Source of the DNA: Candidatus Scatomorpha intestinavium
GTDB taxonomy: Bacteria; Bacillota; Clostridia; Oscillospirales; Oscillospiraceae
Length of the DNA stretch: 43,502 bases
Reading direction: 5' to 3'
Assembly (NCBI GenBank): GCA_018712985.1
Contig: DVGA01000011.1
Location: forward strand, 1 to 43,502
In this document: in pieces, positions 1 through 7,699 of the stretch
Layout: every line of letters starts with the position of its first letter
How positions within the stretch are numbered: position 1 is the first letter of the stretch
Position numbers and translations under genes: made by a program
The notes under the pieces: model-generated
What the model saw: the letters and a program-made list of their open reading frames with translations, nothing else
Databases searched by the model: none
Told to the model about the DNA's origin: nothing

Positions 1-896
1 ACGAGGAGCTGCTGAAGGTCAACCCGAAGCTCGTCATCGTCCACATCAGCGGCCTCGGCAACGCCAAGTTCGGCGGCATCCCGAGTGTCTGCAACCGCGC
101 GAGCTACGACATGATCGGCCAGGCCTTCTCCGGCTGGCTGTACCTGCAGGGCTTCAAGGACCGCGACCCCGTCGTCGCCAAGCCCTATATGAACGACTTC
201 GTCTCCGCCTTCGCCGCCCTGTTCGGCACCCTCGCGGCCTACACCGCCGCGCAGAAGACCGGCAAGGGCCAGGTCGTCGACGTCGCCCAGTTCGAGGCCA
301 TGGCGCAGTACATGTGTGGCACCTATACCACCTATACGATGGCCGGCCAGGTCACCGAGCGCAGCGGCAACGCCTCCCCGGCGTTCCAGCCCTACGACCT
401 CTTCGAGAGCAAGGACGGCGCGCTCGTCGCCCTCGGCGCATTTGGCCCCGGCGTGTACAAGCGCTGCATCCAGGCCCTCGGCTTCGACCTCGAGTACTTC
501 AACTACAAGGACTGCTCCTCCGGAGTCGAGGCCGTCGCCAGCCCGAAGGGCCGCGAGCTGAACGCCAAGGTCGTCGAGTGGTGCAAGGCGCACACCGCCG
601 CCGAGATCGAGCAGATCATGGAAGCCGCCAAGGTCCCCTGCTCCAAGGTCAACAACGCCAAGGACGCCTTCGAGAACGAGCACTTCAAGTCCCGCAGCGA
701 CTGGATCACCTATGAGGACCAGACCGTTGGCGCCGACATCACCGCCTTCGGCATCGCCCCGAAGCTCAGCGAGACCCCGGGCCAGGTGTGGCGCGGCGCC
801 CCGAGCATGGGCCAGGACACCGAGACCGTCCTCAAGACCATCCTCGGCTACGACGACGCGAAAATCGCCGACCTGCGCGAGAAAAACCTCATCTGA
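1..896 (+). CDS. caiB: CaiB-type CoA-transferase (L-carnitine CoA-transferase-like), 5' truncated
   Basis: Class III (CaiB/BaiF, formyl-CoA transferase type) CoA-transferase that moves CoA between carboxylic acids in the cytosol. The reading frame is open from base 3 and the true start lies outside the window; the visible part is about 298 residues of a family usually near 400. Visible family features are LVIVHISGLG, the segment SYDMIGQAFSGW, the helix TGKGQVVDVAQFEAM and a C-terminal PGQVWRGAPSMGQDT block. From memory this end looks closer to E. coli CaiB than to generic BaiF proteins. A carnitine, crotonobetaine or similar acyl substrate is therefore plausible but not proven, because the neighbouring genes upstream are not visible. 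Codons are almost uniformly C-ended, suggesting high expression. It ends at a strong terminator. Confidence 0.85.
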   Translation, partial: EELLKVNPKLVIVHISGLGNAKFGGIPSVCNRASYDMIGQAFSGWLYLQGFKDRDPVVAKPYMNDFVSAFAALFGTLAAYTAAQKTGKGQVVDVAQFEAMAQYMCGTYTTYTMAGQVTERSGNASPAFQPYDLFESKDGALVALGAFGPGVYKRCIQALGFDLEYFNYKDCSSGVEAVASPKGRELNAKVVEWCKAHTAAEIEQIMEAAKVPCSKVNNAKDAFENEHFKSRSDWITYEDQTVGADITAFGIAPKLSETPGQVWRGAPSMGQDTETVLKTILGYDDAKIADLREKNLI

Positions 897-915
897 GGCC
901 ATACAGCCGCAAACG

Positions 916-946
916 AGCCGCCCCGCATTGCGCGGGGCGGCTTTTT
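916..946 (+). terminator. Rho-independent terminator after the CoA-transferase
   Basis: An 11-bp perfect GC-rich stem (916-926 with 932-942, AGCCGCCCCGC) has a 5-nt loop and is followed by a run of T. It lies 19 bases after the stop codon. Confidence 0.93.
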
Positions 947-979
947 GTGTCGAATTAAGGGCCTGTTCACATTTTGCTA

Positions 980-1008
980 TTGCCAAGGCTCTGTAAATAT
1001 TGTATAAT
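980..1008 (+). promoter_or_regulatory. Sigma-A promoter of the EF-G-like gene
   Basis: TTGCCA (980-985), 17-bp spacer, perfect TATAAT (1003-1008). The ribosome binding site AAGGAGAGG at about 1047-1055 and the ATG at 1065 follow, leaving a leader of roughly 50 bases. The promoter sits directly behind the preceding terminator, so the gene is an independent unit. Confidence 0.85.
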
Positions 1009-1064
1009 TAAGTGCTTTGTGATTGAGACCAATGTAGTTTAAATATAAGGAGAGGACCATCAAC

Positions 1065-3095
1065 ATGAGCTACGCTACAAAGGATATCCGCAACATCGCC
1101 CTGCTCGGCCACGGCGGCAACGGCAAGTCCAGCCTTGTCGAGAGCATGCTGTACCTGACCGGCGCCATTGACCGCCTCGGCAGCACTGCGGCCGGGAACT
1201 CCGTTTCCGACTACGACGCGGAGGAAATCAAGCGCCACATCAGCATCTCCGCCAGCACGATGTATGTGGAATATCAGAAGGCAAAGATAAACGTAATCGA
1301 CACCCCGGGATACTTCGACTTCGCGGGCGAGGTCGTGCAGGCCCTCCGCGTGGCGGACACCGGCATTATATGTGTCTCCGCCAAGGACGGGCTGAACGTC
1401 GGCGCCGAGAAGGCCTGGAAAAGCCTGAGCGACGCCAATCTGCCCCGCGCGATATACATCTCCAAGATCGACGAGGAGCACGCCGACTACTTCGCCGCCC
1501 TCAGCCAGCTGCGCGAGAAGTTTGGCCCGAGCCTCAGCCCCATGGCCGCTCCCATAGTTGAGGGCGGCAAGGCCACCGGCATAGTCGACATCGTTGCGCG
1601 CAAGGCGTATAAGTACAACGGCGGCAAGCGCAGCGAGTGCCCCATCCCCGGCGATATGGCCGACCGCGTTGAGGAGCTCTACAACGAGATAGCCGAGAAC
1701 GCCGCCGGCACCAGCGAGGAGCTCATGGAGAAATATCTCGAGACCATGGAGCTCTCCGCGGACGAGATTTACGGCGCCCTCACCGCCGGCATCGCTGGCG
1801 GCGAGATCGTCCCCGTGTTCTGCGGCAGCGCCACCGCCGGCATCGGCACCCTCGAGCTGCTCGACGCTGTAAAGAACTTCTTCCCGGCCCCGCACGAGGG
1901 CGGCAAGCCCGTCGACGAGAAAGGCCCCACCAAGGCCATAGTCTATAAGACCATTTCCGACCAGTTCGGCAAGTTCTCCCTCTTCAAGGTCATCTCCGGC
2001 AAGGTCACGCCCGACATGACCCTGACCAACGCCCGCTCCGGCTCGCAGGAGAAGCTCGGCCACATCTACTACATGCAGGGCAAGAAGAATATCGAGGTCC
2101 AGGAGATCTGCTGCGGCGACATCGGCGCGGTGAGCAAGCTCTCCGATACCAAGACCGCCGACACGCTCTGCGACGGCAAGGCCGTCGAGGCCGCCCCGGG
2201 CATCGAGTACGCCCGCCCCTGCTATTCCATGTGCATCGCACCCAAGACGAAGGGCCAGGAGGACAAGGTGGCGCAGGGCCTCGCCCGTCTCGGCGAGGAG
2301 GACCGCAGCTTCACCGTCACCAACAACGCCGAGACCAAGCAGATGGTCATCGCCGGCGCCGGCGACATCCAGCTCGACGTGCTGTGCAGCAAGCTCAAGA
2401 GCAAGTACGGCGTCGAGGTCGAGCTCAGCCCCGCTCGCGTGCCTTACCGCGAGAAGATCCGCAAGCCTCTCAAAGCGCATGGCCGCCACAAGAAGCAGTC
2501 CGGCGGACACGGCCAGTTCGGCGACGTCTGGATAGAGTTCGAGCCGCAGGAGGAGCAGGAGGACATGATCTTCGCCGAGAACGTGTTCGGCGGCAGCGTC
2601 CCGAAGAACTTCTTCCCCGCGGTCGAAAAGGGCCTTCGCGAGTGCTGCCAGAAGGGCGTCCTCGCCGGCTACCCGATGGTCTACCTCAAGGCCACGTTGT
2701 ACGACGGCTCCTACCACCCGGTCGACTCCTCCGAAATGGCGTTCAAGACCGCTGCCGGCCTCGCCTATAAGGAGCTCGTGAACGCCAGCCCGGTCATCCT
2801 CGAGCCCATCGGCTCGCTGAAGGTCACCATCCCGGACGCGAACATGGGCGACATCATGAGCGACATCAGCTCCAAGCGCCGCGGCACCGTTCTCGGCATG
2901 AACGCCGAGGGCGGCATGCAGACGGTTGAGGCCGAGGTGCCCATGGCCGAGATGTCCAGCTATGCCATCGACCTGCGCAGCATGACGCAGGGCCGCGGCA
3001 GCTTCACGCTCGACTTCGTCCGCTACGCCGAGGCCCCCGCCGCGGTGCAGCAGAAGATAATCGACGAGGCCAAGGCCCTCGCCGAGAATGAGTAA
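1065..3095 (+). CDS. EF-G-like translational GTPase (EF-G paralogue)
   Basis: A 676-residue member of the EF-G family with full-length architecture: GTPase domain (about 1-250), beta-barrel domain II, then the C-terminal domains III-V. The P-loop is GHGGNGKSS (15-23), G3 is DTPG (79-82), and the G4 motif reads SKID (133-136) where canonical EF-G has NKMD. The P-loop also lacks the usual AHIDAGKTT form. It therefore belongs to the EF-G-like paralogue group common in Firmicutes, not the housekeeping fusA, which normally sits in the rpsL-rpsG-fusA-tuf operon. Its role (translocation variant, recycling, stress or ribosome protection) is not settled by sequence. Codon use is strongly biased as in highly expressed genes. 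ATG 1065 has an ideal SD, and the gene has its own promoter. Confidence 0.88.
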   Translation: MSYATKDIRNIALLGHGGNGKSSLVESMLYLTGAIDRLGSTAAGNSVSDYDAEEIKRHISISASTMYVEYQKAKINVIDTPGYFDFAGEVVQALRVADTGIICVSAKDGLNVGAEKAWKSLSDANLPRAIYISKIDEEHADYFAALSQLREKFGPSLSPMAAPIVEGGKATGIVDIVARKAYKYNGGKRSECPIPGDMADRVEELYNEIAENAAGTSEELMEKYLETMELSADEIYGALTAGIAGGEIVPVFCGSATAGIGTLELLDAVKNFFPAPHEGGKPVDEKGPTKAIVYKTISDQFGKFSLFKVISGKVTPDMTLTNARSGSQEKLGHIYYMQGKKNIEVQEICCGDIGAVSKLSDTKTADTLCDGKAVEAAPGIEYARPCYSMCIAPKTKGQEDKVAQGLARLGEEDRSFTVTNNAETKQMVIAGAGDIQLDVLCSKLKSKYGVEVELSPARVPYREKIRKPLKAHGRHKKQSGGHGQFGDVWIEFEPQEEQEDMIFAENVFGGSVPKNFFPAVEKGLRECCQKGVLAGYPMVYLKATLYDGSYHPVDSSEMAFKTAAGLAYKELVNASPVILEPIGSLKVTIPDANMGDIMSDISSKRRGTVLGMNAEGGMQTVEAEVPMAEMSSYAIDLRSMTQGRGSFTLDFVRYAEAPAAVQQKIIDEAKALAENE

Positions 3096-3117
3096 TCGAA
3101 TAATCCCAATAAACCCC

Positions 3118-3143
3118 GTGGCCGCCGCAACTGCGGCGGCCAC
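3118..3143 (+). terminator. GC-rich hairpin after the EF-G-like gene (possible leaky terminator)
   Basis: GTGGCCGCCGCA (3118-3129) is perfectly complementary to 3132-3143, giving a very stable stem with a tiny loop. No T-tract follows (AGCAGTAAAGG), so it may only attenuate or protect mRNA 3' ends. The next gene's SD (AAAGG) starts a few bases later. Confidence 0.45.
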
Positions 3144-3163
3144 AGCAGTAAAGGCAGCATCTT

Positions 3164-4039
3164 ATGAACAGGAAGAACAACCAAAACGCGCTCTACCTCG
3201 TGTGGGCCATAGCGATAGTGGCCTGCCTGCTGGTAGTGCTGTTTTCTCTCCTCTTCGCCTCGTTTACTTACGGCAGCGGAGTTGACATAACAACAGCACC
3301 GCCCTCGGCGGAGGGCGGGAGCCCCGCGCCGGGCGAATCGTCCGCCCCATCGGGCGAGGGCGAGGGCGCCGGGAGCGAGACCCCCGGGGCCTCGACGGGC
3401 ATAGACACCACTTCGGCGGCCCTGCTGCCGGAAACCGAGGACGCCGGGCAGGAGTATATCGACCGGCTGACCTTCCTCGGCGACAGTACGACGAACGGGC
3501 TGAGGGAATACGGGGTGCTCAGCGGCGGCACGTCCACGACTCAGGTTTGGACCCCGTCAAGCGGCACGCTCACGCTGTATTTCTGGAACGCCGCCTCCAT
3601 AGTGTATCCTGACACGGGCGAGGAGCTAACGATTGAGGACGCGGTGGCGGCAAAGCGGCCGGAATACCTTGTTATCACCCTCGGCGTGAACGGCGTCGCG
3701 GAGCTGGAGGAGGACGCGTTCAAGCTCTATTACACGGACCTTGTAAACGCCGTGCTGGAGGCCAGCCCGACCACGAGGATAATCTGCAACTCCATCTACC
3801 CGGTGGAGAACGACTATCAGTATATCGACCAGATAAGCAACGAAAAGATTGACACGGCCAACGGCTGGATCCTGGATGTTGCGGAGGCTACGGGGACGCG
3901 CTATGCCGACTCCTGCAGCGTGCTGAAGGCTGAGGACGGCTCCCTGCGCGAGGATTACGGCAACGGCGACGGGATACACCTGAATGCCGACGGCTATAAC
4001 GCCGTGCTGCAGTACCTGCGCACTCACGCCTATCTGTGA
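3164..4039 (+). CDS. Membrane-anchored SGNH/GDSL-family hydrolase
   Basis: Predicted extracytoplasmic esterase/acyl-hydrolase of the SGNH superfamily, 291 residues. A single hydrophobic segment (about 10-34) anchors it. A low-complexity Gly/Ser/Pro/Glu linker (about 45-90) follows, like a wall-spanning stalk, and then the catalytic domain. Block I FLGDST places the nucleophile at Ser108. The segment LGVNG stands in the block III position, where GxND is usual. DGIH near the C-terminus supplies the Asp269/His272 pair. Substrate is unknown; polysaccharide or peptidoglycan O-acyl groups are the common targets of wall-anchored SGNH proteins. The gene for a DUF4358-like lipoprotein follows after 21 bases, so they form an operon. 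No separate promoter was found, so read-through from the EF-G-like gene is possible. Confidence 0.83.
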   Translation: MNRKNNQNALYLVWAIAIVACLLVVLFSLLFASFTYGSGVDITTAPPSAEGGSPAPGESSAPSGEGEGAGSETPGASTGIDTTSAALLPETEDAGQEYIDRLTFLGDSTTNGLREYGVLSGGTSTTQVWTPSSGTLTLYFWNAASIVYPDTGEELTIEDAVAAKRPEYLVITLGVNGVAELEEDAFKLYYTDLVNAVLEASPTTRIICNSIYPVENDYQYIDQISNEKIDTANGWILDVAEATGTRYADSCSVLKAEDGSLREDYGNGDGIHLNADGYNAVLQYLRTHAYL

Positions 4040-4060
4040 CCTTCACGAGGAGGTGCTCGT

Positions 4061-4531
4061 ATGAAAAAGAAGCTTTCAATACTTTTGCTCTGCGCCATTG
4101 CGCTCTGCCTTACCGCCGCCTGCGGCTCCGATGCGGCGGAACCTGCATTCGATGAGGTTGAATCCGCCATTGATTCTGCTGTGGATACCTCCTCCATGAC
4201 AGAGGCGGACTCCAGCTATCTGAAGGGCATGTTCGGACTCGAGGAGGGGGACTATGAGGTCTGCCGCGTGCTCATAACCGGCGTCGGCACCACGATAGAT
4301 GAGATCGGCCTCTTCAAGGGCGCTGACGCCGCGCAGGCGGAGGAGCTCAAGACCGCCGTGACCGACTATCTGCAGCTCCGGCTCAACAGCTGGATGCCGG
4401 AGTACCTCCCGGACGAGTTCCCAAAGCTGCAGAACGCCAGGCTGTATGAGCAGGGGACCTATGTGTTCTACGCCATCCTCTCCGACGAGGGGCGCGACGC
4501 CGCCCTCGAGGCCTTTGGAGGCTGCTTTTGA
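4061..4531 (+). CDS. DUF4358-like lipoprotein
   Basis: A 156-residue secreted lipoprotein. The signal peptide MKKKLSILLL... ends in LTAAC, so Cys21 is the likely lipidated residue. The mature part contains SYLKGMFGLEEGDYE followed by an alternating strand/helix pattern (EIGLFKGADAAQAEELK), which resembles the DUF4358 family of Firmicutes lipoproteins. Function is unknown; from memory that family often sits beside membrane O-acyltransferase and SGNH acetyl-esterase genes, and here an SGNH gene is directly upstream, though no O-acyltransferase is present. SD GAGGAGG lies 6-7 bases before the ATG. A strong terminator follows the stop. Confidence 0.75.
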   Translation: MKKKLSILLLCAIALCLTAACGSDAAEPAFDEVESAIDSAVDTSSMTEADSSYLKGMFGLEEGDYEVCRVLITGVGTTIDEIGLFKGADAAQAEELKTAVTDYLQLRLNSWMPEYLPDEFPKLQNARLYEQGTYVFYAILSDEGRDAALEAFGGCF

Positions 4532-4550
4532 AAACTGAATAAACCGCAAA

Positions 4551-4584
4551 CCCGGCGGGCGCATATCCGCGCCCGCCGGGTTTT
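4551..4584 (+). terminator. Rho-independent terminator of the SGNH-lipoprotein operon
   Basis: A 12-bp perfect stem CCCGGCGGGCGC (4551-4562) pairs with 4569-4580, with loop ATATCC, followed by TTTT. The complementary strand also reads into a short T-rich stretch, so it may back up termination of the converging gene. Confidence 0.92.
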
Positions 4585-4598
4585 GTACATGAAGAGCC

Positions 4599-4635
4599 GT
4601 CCCGGGCGCGTTCAACAGCGTAACGCGCCCGGGAC
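4599..4635. other. Perfect 14-bp inverted repeat between converging genes
   Basis: GTCCCGGGCGCGTT (4599-4612) and its exact complement (4622-4635) flank a 9-base spacer. No T-tract follows on either strand. It is the middle of three consecutive hairpins in this 165-bp gap. Confidence 0.6.
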
Positions 4636-4646
4636 TGTTTGCAGCA

Positions 4647-4683
4647 CTGCCGGAGCAGGGCATATGCGCCCCGTTCCGGCAGT
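4647..4683 (-). terminator. Candidate terminator/hairpin after the VOC gene
   Basis: ACTGCCGGA (4647-4655) pairs with TCCGGCAGT (4675-4683) around a CATATG-centred loop. It lies just after the stop of the minus-strand VOC gene. The T-tract is poor, so the call is tentative. Confidence 0.4.
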
Positions 4684-4696
4684 TTCTGCTTATATT

Positions 4697-5020
4697 TCAG
4701 GCTTCCTTGTAGAGCTCGAGGATAGCCCCGTCCTTCCATACGAAGGCCAGCCTGTCGCCCTTGTCATTGGCGTCCATCGGGCCGCAGATGACGGAATCTG
4801 CGTCGTCGATGTACTTCTGCAGGTCGTCGACTTTGTAGGCCACATGCACGTTGCGGTGCAGCACCTCCGGGAAGGGAGTGCCTTCCTCGAACTTCAGGTA
4901 CTCTATCTTGTAGTCGTAATCGTCGACGTTGCTGACCCAGAACCCTGCGCCCTCGTTGTGAACCATGCCGGGCTTCCTGTTGGTGACTGGGATGCCGATG
5001 TGCATATATTCAGCGGACAT
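4697..5020 (-). CDS. VOC-family (glyoxalase/bleomycin-resistance fold) small protein
   Basis: A 107-residue protein with a single vicinal-oxygen-chelate-like unit: MHIGIPV at the N-terminus, HVAYKVDDLQKYID in the middle and FVWKDGAILELY at the end, the last carrying the usual metal-ligand Glu position. The family includes isomerases, epimerases and dioxygenases; the reaction here is not determined. The start at ATG 5020 was chosen because AGGAGGAGAT sits directly upstream; a longer reading to 5068 has no such site. It is the last gene behind dhaL-dhaK-lsrF-like on the same strand, after a 94-base gap, and likely acts on the same carbohydrate intermediate, for example as an isomerase or epimerase step. 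Confidence 0.72.
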   Translation of the reverse strand: MSAEYMHIGIPVTNRKPGMVHNEGAGFWVSNVDDYDYKIEYLKFEEGTPFPEVLHRNVHVAYKVDDLQKYIDDADSVICGPMDANDKGDRLAFVWKDGAILELYKEA

Positions 5021-5114
5021 AGTATCTCCTCCTGATATTTTAGTTTGACATGCCTTTTCCCTGCGCATGGGGGGACGGCCGCCAGATGCGGCGTATAGAC
5101 CCGGCCGCGCGGGA

Positions 5115-5999
5115 TTATTTATTGTGCTTTATCTCCTGATACACCTCGTAGGCCTGGCTGGGCGTATAGCCCTCGTGCACGATTTTGCCGATGGCCTGAG
5201 CCATCCCGGCGGGGCAGTCGGACTGGAAGATGTTGCGCCCCATGTCCACGCCGTGCGCGCCGTCGCGTATGGCCTTGTAGGCCATCTCCAGCGCCTCGAG
5301 CTCGGGCAGCTTTTTGCCGCCGGCTATCACTATCGGCACCGGGCAGGCGGCCGCAACGCGCTCAAAGCCGTCGCAGTAGTAGCTCTTGACGATGTTGGCG
5401 CCGTTTTCGGCCAGAACTCGGGTGGCCAGCAGGAAGAACTTCTCCGTGCGTTCCATATCCTTGCCAACGGCGACGACGCCGAGAGTCGGTATACCGTAGC
5501 CGGTTGCGGCGTCTACGGTGCGGGCGAGAAGCTCGAGCGAGCGGCTCTCGCCCGGCGCGCCGATGAAAGTCTGAACAGCGACACAGTCGGCGCCGGTGCG
5601 TATGGCGTTCGCCATGTCGCAGGCGAAGCCGCCGCCGTTGGACATGTCGTCATAGAGCACCGTGGAATCGTACGTCACGCGCACGCACTTTGCCACGCGG
5701 GCCGCGGGGGGGATGCAGGTGCGGAAAATACCGCGCGTGCCCATAAGCACGTCGACATGTGGGATGAGCGGGGGGATCACCAGGTCGATGCGCTCCAGCC
5801 CGGACGTGGGGCCCATGATGTAGCCGTGGTCAAAGGCCAGCATGACCGTGTTGCCGGACTTCGGATTGAATATGCGGGCGAGACGGCTCTGCATGCCGAA
5901 ATCACAGTGCCCTGCGCCCTTTACATAGAAGCCGTCCTGTACTGCGGGCACATCCAGATGATAGTCATGTGCGGGCTTGTTCCCGATGTTGTCTGCCAT
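5115..5999 (-). CDS. lsrF: LsrF-like class I aldolase/thiolase (DhnA family)
   Basis: A 294-residue TIM-barrel Schiff-base aldolase of the DhnA/LsrF group. Landmarks are AFDHGYIMGPTSGLERID (catalytic-type His58), GTRGIFR, GVVAVGKDMER, Lys205 in NIVKSYY (predicted Schiff-base lysine), PIVIAGGKKLPE and the C-terminal GVDMGRNIFQSD phosphate-binding block. In E. coli LsrF the equivalent His and Lys process 3-hydroxy-5-phosphonooxypentane-2,4-dione in AI-2 degradation. The family resemblance is strong, but the substrate here could be another phosphorylated ketose. Its SD (GGAGTAA) lies in the last codons of dhaK and the genes are 3 bases apart, so translation is probably coupled. Expected to act on the product of the DhaKL kinase. 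Confidence 0.85.
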   Translation of the reverse strand: MADNIGNKPAHDYHLDVPAVQDGFYVKGAGHCDFGMQSRLARIFNPKSGNTVMLAFDHGYIMGPTSGLERIDLVIPPLIPHVDVLMGTRGIFRTCIPPAARVAKCVRVTYDSTVLYDDMSNGGGFACDMANAIRTGADCVAVQTFIGAPGESRSLELLARTVDAATGYGIPTLGVVAVGKDMERTEKFFLLATRVLAENGANIVKSYYCDGFERVAAACPVPIVIAGGKKLPELEALEMAYKAIRDGAHGVDMGRNIFQSDCPAGMAQAIGKIVHEGYTPSQAYEVYQEIKHNK

Positions 6000-6002
6000 G
6001 GC

Positions 6003-7001
6003 TTACTCCTTGCTGTAGGCGGGAGTGTGGCAGGAGGTGTTCCAAAGGCGGAGCGTCTCGTCGTCCCATTTGGCGATGTTCATCTGGAAGCCGGCGGCCT
6101 CCTGTACGGTGAGGATCTCGCCTACCATGCTGGCCATGACCTCGATGCCCTTCGCACGCAGGAACTCCACGGTGTCCTTGAACAGCACCAGCATCTCCAT
6201 CATGGTGGTAGCGCCGCAGCCGTTTATCATGACAAAGGCCTTGTCCCCGGCTGCCAGGCCGAGCTTGGAGCTGAGAGCCTCGGCCACAGTCGCTACAGTG
6301 TCTTTTGAGGACATCATGGGTACGCGCACGCCGCCGCCCTCGCCGTGCTGGCCGGCGCCTATCTCCATCATGTCGGTTTCGCCGAGGTCGCCGAAGGGCA
6401 TACCGTTCTGCGGATGCGTGGCGTCGGTGGACTTGACGGTTATGGAGGCCATGTTGTCGGCGTAGTGCTGGGCTATTTCTGCCACCTCATCGAGGCTCCT
6501 GCCCTCACGGGCGGCGGCAGCGGCGATGTGGTAAAGTGCCACGGCGCCGGCAAGCCCGCGCCTGTTGTCCTCGCCGTTGGGGTCGTACTGTATCTCTTCG
6601 CCGGTGATAACCTGACGGAAGTTGAGCCCGGCCTTCTGGGCCAGCTTGATGGCCTGCTTGCCGGCAAGCTGGTCGCCGGCGTAGTTGAGAGTCAGCAGCA
6701 GTACGCCATGGCCCTTGTCGGCCCGCTTCATGGCCTCAAATACCAGCTTGGCATTCGGCGCGGCAAAAATATCGCCCACCGCCTGCACATCCAGCATGCC
6801 CTTGCCGACAAAGCCGGCCTGCGCGGGCTCGTGGCCGGAGCCGCCGTAGGTAACGATGGTCACGCGGTCTGCATTCTCGAGATCCTTGCTTATAACCAGA
6901 TGCCCGTCGACCGTTACGATGTCGGGGTAGGCGAGGCCCAGTCCGACGAGCTCTTCGTCAGTGATGGTCTCGGGCGCGTTGATGAACTTCTTCATTTTCA
7001 T
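6003..7001 (-). CDS. dhaK: Dihydroxyacetone-kinase-type subunit DhaK
   Basis: A 332-residue DhaK subunit, which binds short ketoses covalently through a His hemiaminal and presents them to the nucleotide-carrying DhaL. Visible landmarks: GGSGHEPA (His57), NYAGD (Asp110) and GAGQHGEGG (His219, the expected covalent His). After Asp110 the sequence runs QLAGKQA, whereas glycerone kinases normally continue with an NF pair (for example VLNFEMA). The pocket edge is thus altered, and a substrate other than dihydroxyacetone, such as erythrulose or a deoxy-ketose, is possible. DhaK and DhaL are separate genes and no DhaM/PTS subunit is nearby. The phosphoryl donor (PTS or ATP) therefore cannot be read from the locus. 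Start ATG 7001 follows AGGTGG. Confidence 0.88.
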   Translation of the reverse strand: MKMKKFINAPETITDEELVGLGLAYPDIVTVDGHLVISKDLENADRVTIVTYGGSGHEPAQAGFVGKGMLDVQAVGDIFAAPNAKLVFEAMKRADKGHGVLLLTLNYAGDQLAGKQAIKLAQKAGLNFRQVITGEEIQYDPNGEDNRRGLAGAVALYHIAAAAAREGRSLDEVAEIAQHYADNMASITVKSTDATHPQNGMPFGDLGETDMMEIGAGQHGEGGGVRVPMMSSKDTVATVAEALSSKLGLAAGDKAFVMINGCGATTMMEMLVLFKDTVEFLRAKGIEVMASMVGEILTVQEAAGFQMNIAKWDDETLRLWNTSCHTPAYSKE

Positions 7002-7035
7002 AGTTTGATACCACCTGTTCAGAGTTTTATTTCAT

Positions 7036-7641
7036 TCACTCGGCAAGCCCGCGGAAAAAGTAGCACATGGACACGGCCCCGGCATCGGGAGTGCCGATGG
7101 TCTGTTCGCCGTAGCTCTTGGCCCTGCCGAACTTGGACACAAAATTTTTGGAGTTCTCCGCGCCTTCGGACGCCGCAGCAGCCGCCGCGGCAAAAAGCCC
7201 GGACTCATCGCCGCCATCATATGCCTCTATGGCCTCCGTGGCGGGAATCAGTGCGTCCATCATGGTCTTGTCGCCCACTTTTGCCCCGGAAATGTCCTCA
7301 AGGGCCTCGAGAGCAGCGGCAAACATGGCTTTCAATCCGGCGATGCTGATTTCACCGCCCACGGGCGCGCCCTCCTGCATGCCGTCCAGCCAGGTGTTCC
7401 AAAGCGGAACGGCGCTGCCTCCGTTGAGCTCCATAACTGCCGTCGCGGCGTCATCCAGCATTGACTGTATGCCTCCGGCGGACGCTGCCACAGCGTCCGA
7501 AACAGCTCCGGCGATCTTGCTCATGGTCAGGCCGTGATCGGCGTCACCGAAGCGGGCGTCAATATCGCTCAGCTCCTGCTCGGCGGCTATAACTGCGGCG
7601 CAGGCATTCTGCAGCCTGGCCGCAAACTCAGCTTTGGTCAC
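7036..7641 (-). CDS. dhaL: Dihydroxyacetone-kinase-type subunit DhaL
   Basis: A 201-residue all-helical nucleotide-binding subunit. The magnesium/ADP aspartates lie in SDIDARFGDADHG (Asp33, Asp35 and nearby). Other hallmarks are GDKTMMDALIPA and GRAKSYGEQTIGTPDAGA. It is the first gene of the dhaL-dhaK-lsrF-VOC run. The start is GTG at 7641 with SD GGAGGTG six bases upstream. The gene order with dhaL first is the reverse of the common dhaK-dhaL order. DhaL would phosphorylate the ketose held by the adjacent DhaK. Confidence 0.88.
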   Translation of the reverse strand: MTKAEFAARLQNACAAVIAAEQELSDIDARFGDADHGLTMSKIAGAVSDAVAASAGGIQSMLDDAATAVMELNGGSAVPLWNTWLDGMQEGAPVGGEISIAGLKAMFAAALEALEDISGAKVGDKTMMDALIPATEAIEAYDGGDESGLFAAAAAAASEGAENSKNFVSKFGRAKSYGEQTIGTPDAGAVSMCYFFRGLAE

Positions 7642-7699
7642 TGCTTACACCTCCTGTTGTAATCCGGGCTGCTCAAGCGCCCGCTTCTCAATGCAGATT

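Noticed and set aside
1065..3095. Tetracycline ribosomal-protection gene (TetM type)
   Set aside because: The protein is an EF-G relative of the right size, but I see no TetM-specific blocks, and the composition matches the host with no mobile-element genes nearby.
1008..3143. 711-residue open frame antisense to the EF-G-like gene
   Set aside because: It is a mirror of a strongly C/G-third-position gene; its translation is low-complexity Ala/Val/Gly/His/Leu with no domain, and the sense strand has full EF-G motifs.
5067..6308. 413-residue plus-strand frame over the lsrF-like and dhaK genes
   Set aside because: It lies antisense to two clear enzyme genes, has no SD and no recognisable domain.
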